Below are positions 59,766 through 64,000 of a stretch of 64,000 bases of DNA, piece after piece. This DNA comes from an uncultured Alphaproteobacteria bacterium (GTDB lineage Bacteria > Pseudomonadota > Alphaproteobacteria > Caulobacterales > Caulobacteraceae), in assembly GCA_903822175.1 (NCBI GenBank), contig CAIJOB010000018.1, positions 43,903-107,902 on the forward strand, in the 5' to 3' direction. Below the pieces are notes generated by a model. That model saw only the letters and a program-made list of their open reading frames with translations. It did not search any database and was not told the origin of the DNA. Every line of letters starts with the position of its first letter. The stretch's first letter is position 1. The position numbers and the translations under genes were made by a program.

Positions 59766-60347
59766 TCAGCGGCTCAGCTCGCAGATCCAGTTCACTTCCC
59801 ACGTCTTGCCGCCGTCCGCCGAAAACGCCTGCTCCATCCGCGCCGCCTTCGGCGTCAGGTTCATCCACTGATAGCGGATGGCCACCATGCGCCCCTTCCA
59901 GACGTCCTGGGCGTAGAACTCACCCCGGCCATTGGTGAACACCCCGACCTGCGGCGGCCCCGACAGCACCCCGTTGTTCACGTCCAGCAGCCAGATCGAC
60001 CACTGGTGGCTCTCGGGATTGTAGAGCCGAAGCGTCTGGCCCTTCAGGTGATCGCCGGTGGCGTTCCGCACCTCGAACTCCTCGAAGTTGGCGTTGCTGT
60101 CGAGCAGCTTGTGATGGTTGGAAATGCCGTCGTACTCGATCCACGTGGTCGAGCCGACCAGCCTGTCGGGCAGACGCCGCACATGCGCTTTCCAGTCGCC
60201 GATCAGGAAATCGAAGTCGTGCCCGCCATCGTGCACCACCGGCGGCGGCACGGCCGCCGGCTGCGCCCGCGCCAGCCCCGGGCTGAGAATGATCGCCGCG
60301 ACTGTCGTCAGCGCGGCCAGTCCGCCGCGCACACTGTCACCATTCAT
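59766..60347 (-). CDS. DUF1579-like secreted protein
   Basis: A 193-residue exported protein (signal peptide residues 1-28). The mature part starts HDFDFLIGDWKAHVRRL and continues WIEYDGISNHHKLLDSNANFEEFEV, QWSIWLLDVNNGVL and RYQWMNLTPKAARMEQAFSADGGKTWEVNW, the pattern of DUF1579-related lipocalin-like barrels that may bind small hydrophobic ligands. The ATG at 60347 is preferred; the frame upstream overlaps the tRNA gene. Function unknown. Confidence 0.78.
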   Translation of the reverse strand: MNGDSVRGGLAALTTVAAIILSPGLARAQPAAVPPPVVHDGGHDFDFLIGDWKAHVRRLPDRLVGSTTWIEYDGISNHHKLLDSNANFEEFEVRNATGDHLKGQTLRLYNPESHQWSIWLLDVNNGVLSGPPQVGVFTNGRGEFYAQDVWKGRMVAIRYQWMNLTPKAARMEQAFSADGGKTWEVNWICELSR

Positions 60348-60428
60348 AAGCTCGCTCCCTCGATGTGGGAGCTTGGTAGGCCAGGTCCGCTGACAGCATT
60401 CTGTCAGCAGGATTGAGCTTGGGAAAAT

Positions 60429-60503
60429 TGGAGCGGCCGGTGGGAATCGAACCCACGACATTCAGCTTGGGAAGCTGACGTTCTACCTCTGAACTACGGC
60501 CGC
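60429..60503 (-). tRNA. tRNA-Gly (anticodon CCC)
   Basis: On the minus strand the acceptor stem GCGGCCG (5') pairs with CGGCCGC (3') and is followed by T and an encoded CCA. The anticodon stem TCAGC/GCTGA carries the loop TTCCCAA, giving anticodon CCC (reads GGG). The T arm GTGGGTTCGATTCCCAC and the D-arm region with AGAGGTAGAAC are standard. Length 75 nt including CCA. It is the only tRNA seen. Confidence 0.93.
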
Positions 60504-60638
60504 ATCGCTTTGAGGTGCGGTTCCTTAGCCGGTCTGGCCCGGGCCCTCAAGCGGCGGCCGGGTCTTAGGACTTTAGTCCAATATCGCGGCCACGGCCGCG
60601 CTGGTAAGTTTGCGATCGACGTTCTCTGGGAGCCACCC

Positions 60639-61376
60639 ATGAAAGCTCGCATCGCAACCACCGCCTTCGCCCTGACCGGCGGGCTGTTCCTCACCCAGGC
60701 CGCCCAGGCGGGCGTCATCGTCACTATCGAGGCGCCCGGCGTCACCTCCAGCCAGACGCCGCTGTCGGTCGGCGGCGTCGAGACCTTCAACGGCCTGGTG
60801 GGCGTGGCCACGACCTTCAGCACGGACTTCGGCACGGGCGGGGCGATCACCGGGACCTACACCGGCTTCGACAATTTCCAGGGGTCCACCTACACCTTCG
60901 TCACGCCGGGCGACCAGTACGGCGGCGCCGGCGGCAGCGACTACGCCGACACCTACGGGAGCTACAGCCTGGACCTCTCGAGCACCCTCAATCCGGGCGG
61001 CGTGACCTATTTCGGCCTCTACCTGTCGGCCATCGACTTCGGCAACGAGATCCAGCTCTACGACGGCGCCACGCTTGCCCAGACCCTCACGGCGTCCAAC
61101 CTCTACGCGCACCTGACCGATCCGGCCTACCTGGGCGACCAGTTCGGCGAGCCCTTCGTCTTCATCAACTTCTACGCCACCGGCGCCACGGCCTTCGACA
61201 AGGTGGTGATCAGCGAGTTCTGCTGCGGCGGCCTGGAGAGCGACAACCACACGGTGGGCTTCTACACGGCGATAACCGGCGCCGAGGTTCCCGAACCGGC
61301 CGCCTGGGCGCTGATGATCGCGGGCTTCGGCCTCACCGGCGCGGCGCTGCGCCGCCGACGCGCCCAGATCGCCTGA
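60639..61376 (+). CDS. PEPxxWA-CTERM sorting domain protein 2
   Basis: A 245-residue exported protein with a signal peptide (residues 1-24), a beta-rich Gly/Thr/Ser body (GVETFNGL, SYSLDLSSTLNPGGVTYFGLYLSAID) and a C-terminal EVPEPAAWALMIAGFGLTG, hydrophobic helix and RRRR. The motif is an exact PEPxxWA, for export and processing by an exosortase-type system. The body resembles other Npun-type surface proteins. It is unlinked to the first PEPxxWA protein at 20105 and much longer. Confidence 0.88.
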   Translation: MKARIATTAFALTGGLFLTQAAQAGVIVTIEAPGVTSSQTPLSVGGVETFNGLVGVATTFSTDFGTGGAITGTYTGFDNFQGSTYTFVTPGDQYGGAGGSDYADTYGSYSLDLSSTLNPGGVTYFGLYLSAIDFGNEIQLYDGATLAQTLTASNLYAHLTDPAYLGDQFGEPFVFINFYATGATAFDKVVISEFCCGGLESDNHTVGFYTAITGAEVPEPAAWALMIAGFGLTGAALRRRRAQIA

Positions 61377-61459
61377 AGGCGACCTCAGGGGCGCTGCATT
61401 GCGGCCCGGCGCCCGCGTCCGCTAAGAGTGACCTCGAACAACTGTTTGAGGACCCCGCC

Positions 61460-62557
61460 TTGTCCACCGACCTTTTCGAGCCCCTGACGCTGTCCCACGG
61501 CCCGGCGCTGAAGAATCGCATCGCACTGGCCCCGCTGACCAATCTGCAGAGCCACGTCGACGGCACGCTTTCGGACGACGAGTTCAAGTGGCTGACCTAC
61601 CGGGCCAAGGGCGGGTTTGCGCTGACCATGACCTGCGCGGCGCACGTGCAGCGGATCGGCCAGGGCTTCCCGGGCCAGCTCGGCGTCTTCGGCGACCAGC
61701 ACCTTGAGGGGCTCACCCGGCTCGCGGCCCAGATCAAGGCCTATGGCTCGATCGCGGTGGTGCAACTGCACCACGCCGGCATGCGCAGCCCGAAGGACCT
61801 GATCGGCGAGGCGCCGGTGGCCCCGTCGGACGATGAGGGCACGGGCGCCCGCGGCCTTTCGACGGCCGAGGTCGAGCAGCTGATCGAGGACTTCATCGCC
61901 GCCGCCGTGCGTTCGGAAAAGGCCGGCTTCGACGGCGTCGAGATCCACGGCGCGCACAGCTACATCCTCTGCCAGTTCCTCAGCGAGAGCCTGAACCGCC
62001 GCACCGACCGCTTCGGCGGCAGCCCGGAGAACCGCGCGCGGCCGATCCTGGAGATCATCGACGGCATCCGCGCCCGCTGCCGGCCCGACTTCAGCCTGGG
62101 CCTGCGCCTGTCGCCCGAGCGGTTCGAGCTGAAGCTGATGGAGATCCGCGAACTCGCGCGGCGCCTGCTGGCCGAGGGCAAGATCGACTACCTGGACCTG
62201 TCGCTCTGGGACTACGCCAAGCTGCCGGTCGAGGAGGAGCATCAGGACCGCACGCTGATGGCCTGGTTCACCGACCTGCCGCGCGGCGACGTGCGCCTGG
62301 GCTGCGCGGGCAAGATCATGACGCCGGCCGATGCGCGCACCTGCCTGGAGCGCGGCATGGACTTCGTGCTGCTCGGCCGCGCCGCCATCCTGCACCACGA
62401 CTGGCCCAAGCTTCTGGCCGCCGACCCGAACTTCACGCCCGTCTCGATCCCCGTCACCGCCGACCACCTGCGCGCCGAGGGCCTGGGCCCGGCCATGGTC
62501 AAATATATGCAGACCTGGAAGGGCTTCGTCGAAGAACCGGCCACCGAACCGGCGTGA
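61460..62557 (+). CDS. NADH:flavin oxidoreductase / Old Yellow Enzyme family
   Basis: A 365-residue FMN-dependent TIM-barrel enzyme: LFEPLTLSHGPALKNRIALAPLTN, VVQLHHAGMRS, the catalytic EIHGAHSYILCQFLSESLNRRTDRFGGSPENRARP (His/Asn pair position) and CAGKIMTPADARTCLERGMDFVLLGRAAI. It reduces activated alkenes or related substrates using NAD(P)H. Start is the TTG at 61460 (MSTDLFEPL matches family N-termini). An FeS/NADH domain is absent, so it is the short OYE type. Confidence 0.9.
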   Translation: MSTDLFEPLTLSHGPALKNRIALAPLTNLQSHVDGTLSDDEFKWLTYRAKGGFALTMTCAAHVQRIGQGFPGQLGVFGDQHLEGLTRLAAQIKAYGSIAVVQLHHAGMRSPKDLIGEAPVAPSDDEGTGARGLSTAEVEQLIEDFIAAAVRSEKAGFDGVEIHGAHSYILCQFLSESLNRRTDRFGGSPENRARPILEIIDGIRARCRPDFSLGLRLSPERFELKLMEIRELARRLLAEGKIDYLDLSLWDYAKLPVEEEHQDRTLMAWFTDLPRGDVRLGCAGKIMTPADARTCLERGMDFVLLGRAAILHHDWPKLLAADPNFTPVSIPVTADHLRAEGLGPAMVKYMQTWKGFVEEPATEPA

Positions 62558-62623
62558 GGCAGCGTTGACGCGCTTCGCCTAGGGCCGCACCCTAGGCGCA
62601 ACGATCAGATCAAGGAGGCTCCC

Positions 62624-63211
62624 ATGGCCGACGGCGAGATGCTGCAGGACCGCGCGAAATTCCATTCCATGACCGAGGGCACCCAGGAGGACTGGGCCGC
62701 CATCGCCCGCGCCGCCGCCCCGCACCGCGGCGAGCTGGCCGACCGGCTGCTGGCGCACCTGCGGCTGCTGGACAACGACGACGGCGGCTTCGCGGTCGAC
62801 CGGATGGAGCATTCGCTGCAGACCGCTACCCGCGCCCACCGCGACGGGCGGGACGAAGAATATGTGGTCTGCGCGCTGATGCACGACATCGGCGACATCC
62901 TGATGCCCGCCAACCACGCCGAACTCGGCGCCACCATCCTCAAGCCCTACGTCTCCGAGGCCAACCACTGGATGATGGACAAGCACGGGGTCTTCCAGGG
63001 CTACTATTTCTTCCACTACCTGGGCCTGGACCGGGACATGCGCGAGCAGTTCCGCGGCCATCCGCACTTCGAATACTGCGCCCAGTTCTGCCACCTCTAT
63101 GATCAGAACAGCTTCGATCCGGCCTACGACACCATGCCGCTGGAAGCCTTCGAGCCCATGCTCCGCCGCGTCGTCGCGGCGCCGAAAACCTCGCTCTACA
63201 AGAAGGACTGA
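62624..63211 (+). CDS. HD-domain protein, possible diiron oxygenase-like
   Basis: A 195-residue HD-superfamily protein. The metal-site residues are in RMEHSLQTATRAHRDG, CALMHDIGDILMPANHAE (HD about residues 86-87) and MDKHGVFQGYYFFH. The layout, with a His-Asp pair followed by a helix containing an extra His and FQGYYF, resembles mixed-valent diiron HD oxygenases such as PhnZ and inositol oxygenase more than the phosphohydrolases. The PhnZ pattern is only partly met, so the activity is open. It starts after AAGGAGGCTCCC. Confidence 0.75.
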   Translation: MADGEMLQDRAKFHSMTEGTQEDWAAIARAAAPHRGELADRLLAHLRLLDNDDGGFAVDRMEHSLQTATRAHRDGRDEEYVVCALMHDIGDILMPANHAELGATILKPYVSEANHWMMDKHGVFQGYYFFHYLGLDRDMREQFRGHPHFEYCAQFCHLYDQNSFDPAYDTMPLEAFEPMLRRVVAAPKTSLYKKD

Positions 63212-63221
63212 GGCTCAAGTT

Positions 63222-63324
63222 GCTCCCCATCGGGGGAGCTGTCAGCGAAGCTGACTGAGGGGGTCCTCCACGATCTGAGCGGACCCCCTCCGGCGCTTCG
63301 CGCCACCTCCCCCAATGGGGAGGA
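63222..63324. repeat. palindromic intergenic repeat, family B copy 3
   Basis: Outer arms GCTCCCCATCGGGGGAGC and CCTCCCCCAATGGGGAGG with inner hairpins GTCAGCGAAGCTGAC and GGCGCTTCGCGCC around GGGGGTCC/GGACCCCC. A shorter (103 bp) but same-order version of the copies at 46070 and 56912. Lies between convergent genes. Confidence 0.75.
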
Positions 63325-63325
63325 A

Positions 63326-63514
63326 CTACCCGTCGAAGATCGCCTCGATCGGCATTGCAAATAGGGCGGCGATCTTGAACGCCAAGGGCAGGCTGGGGTC
63401 GTACTTGCCGGTCTCGATGGCGTTGACGCTCTGGCGCGAGACGTCGAGGCGGATCGCCAGGTCGGCCTGGCTCCAGTCGCGTTCGGCCCGCAGCACTTTC
63501 AGGCGGTTCTTCAT
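63326..63514 (-). CDS. small XRE-family helix-turn-helix regulator
   Basis: A 62-residue single-domain DNA-binding protein of the YozG type: LRAERDWSQADLAIRLDVSRQSVNAIETGKYDPSLPLAFKIAALF. The start overlaps the stop of the upstream membrane protein as TAATG, so the two are coupled. Pairs of a small XRE regulator and a small multi-pass membrane protein are widespread; the regulator usually represses the pair. Confidence 0.9.
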   Translation of the reverse strand: MKNRLKVLRAERDWSQADLAIRLDVSRQSVNAIETGKYDPSLPLAFKIAALFAMPIEAIFDG

Positions 63515-63939
63515 TACCGGCCCCTCACCCGGGTCCAGCCGGTGGTGATCCCCTGGCAGACGCAGAACAGCACGAAGACGTGGTGCAATGCGACCTGCGG
63601 CAGGCCGGCGAAGTCCTGCAGGAACCCCCAGCCGGTGCAGATGGTCAGCGTCAGGCCCGTCGCCATCACATAGGCCTTGATCGACAGCATCCGCTGGTAC
63701 TCGTCCTCCTCCTCCAGGAGGTAGCGCAGGACGATGACCACCACCGCGGCCACCGGAACCGCCGGCGCGACAGCGACCAGATAGAGCCAGGGCTTAGGCG
63801 GCGCGAACCCGCCCCGCACCGCGTAGTCGACCGCCACCAGCACGGCGACATAGGTCACCATCGCCGCGCTGAACCGCAGCATATAGCGCCGCCAGGACGG
63901 CTTGGTGGTGATCGAGGGCATTCGGGTGGTCTGGGACAT
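63514..63939 (-). CDS. multi-pass membrane protein paired with an XRE regulator
   Basis: About 141 residues from the ATG at 63939, which follows AAGGAGA. Four hydrophobic segments (residues about 26-42, 52-75, 90-108, 115-132) with a LEEEDEYQRMLSIKAYVMAT loop. The membrane gene precedes and overlaps the XRE regulator by one base. Upstream, short inverted repeats (CTTGTC-N5-GACAAG at about 63949-63965 and GACAC-N8-GTGTC) may be operator sequences. The window ends just beyond, so the promoter is only partly included. Confidence 0.8.
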   Translation of the reverse strand: MSQTTRMPSITTKPSWRRYMLRFSAAMVTYVAVLVAVDYAVRGGFAPPKPWLYLVAVAPAVPVAAVVVIVLRYLLEEEDEYQRMLSIKAYVMATGLTLTICTGWGFLQDFAGLPQVALHHVFVLFCVCQGITTGWTRVRGR

Positions 63940-64000
63940 GCTTGGTCTCCTTGTCTTGATGACAAGGAAACACGACACCGGAAGACGTGTCAAGCACACA

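Noticed and set aside
1..64000. prophage, transposase, integrase or CRISPR-Cas genes
   Set aside because: None of the coding frames shows such motifs; the window looks like stable chromosome with a few accessory genes.

Overview
The window is a GC-rich, densely coded chromosomal segment from an alphaproteobacterium, most likely family Caulobacteraceae (Phenylobacterium/Caulobacter-like). The evidence is a PodJ-type polarity protein, an SOS box of the alphaproteobacterial GTTC-N7-GTTC form, two PEPxxWA-CTERM surface proteins, many Tat or Sec exported enzymes, and two families of palindromic intergenic repeats. No prophage, insertion sequence, CRISPR array or rRNA was seen. One tRNA-Gly(CCC) is present.

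Layout. 1-2.3 kb: two tandem paralogous membrane-anchored proteins, divergent from a small protein with a perfect SOS box at its start. 2.4-7.4 kb (minus): podJ, a TSUP exporter, a TIGR02186-type membrane protein and a DUF3429 protein, tightly packed; podJ carries an apparent one-base frameshift close to its start. 7.6-11.5 kb: small membrane protein, Tat-exported PLP aminotransferase, DUF2076 protein, short MprF. 11.7-19.1 kb (plus): five tandem paralogous acyl-CoA dehydrogenases followed by a sixth, shorter and divergent one, ending in terminator-like hairpins. 19.2-24 kb: an accessory membrane gene, a PEPxxWA protein, small proteins, an FKBP isomerase and an amidohydrolase. 23.6-26.1 kb: a LuxR-type response regulator overlapping a hybrid histidine kinase, preceded by a duplicated palindromic site. 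26.1-35.3 kb: hydrolases, VOC proteins, an ICMT-like methyltransferase, an RcnB-like protein, a heme protein, a serine hydrolase and DUF3147.

35.3-43.7 kb is the most coherent candidate system, a metal locus. It has an NRAMP-fold transporter lacking two canonical transition-metal ligands, followed by a soluble MgtE-N/CBS protein. It also has a CsoR-family repressor with a C36-H61-C65 ligand set, an OprB-like porin, a second atypical NRAMP, a CopC copper-binding protein, a TonB-receptor relic with an internal deletion and a heme-type lipoprotein. Three copies of one 17-bp dyad (ATCCTCCC-N-GGGGGGAT type) lie upstream of the first NRAMP, upstream of csoR and between csoR and the porin, suggesting one repressor controls a transporter and porin.

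43.8-64 kb: a winged-helix membrane regulator, MBL hydrolase, a GntR/slipin operon with a palindrome over its start codon, hydrolases, a tandem-repeat mini-protein, a TPR/glycosyltransferase-like protein, thioredoxin, a Crp/Fnr regulator with an upstream 16-bp palindrome, an M13 peptidase, a two-DTG pepsin-like protein, a serine/threonine dehydratase-like enzyme, tRNA-Gly, a second PEPxxWA protein, an OYE-family flavoenzyme, an HD-domain protein and a membrane protein/XRE pair. Functions come from motif recognition by eye; no database search was possible.
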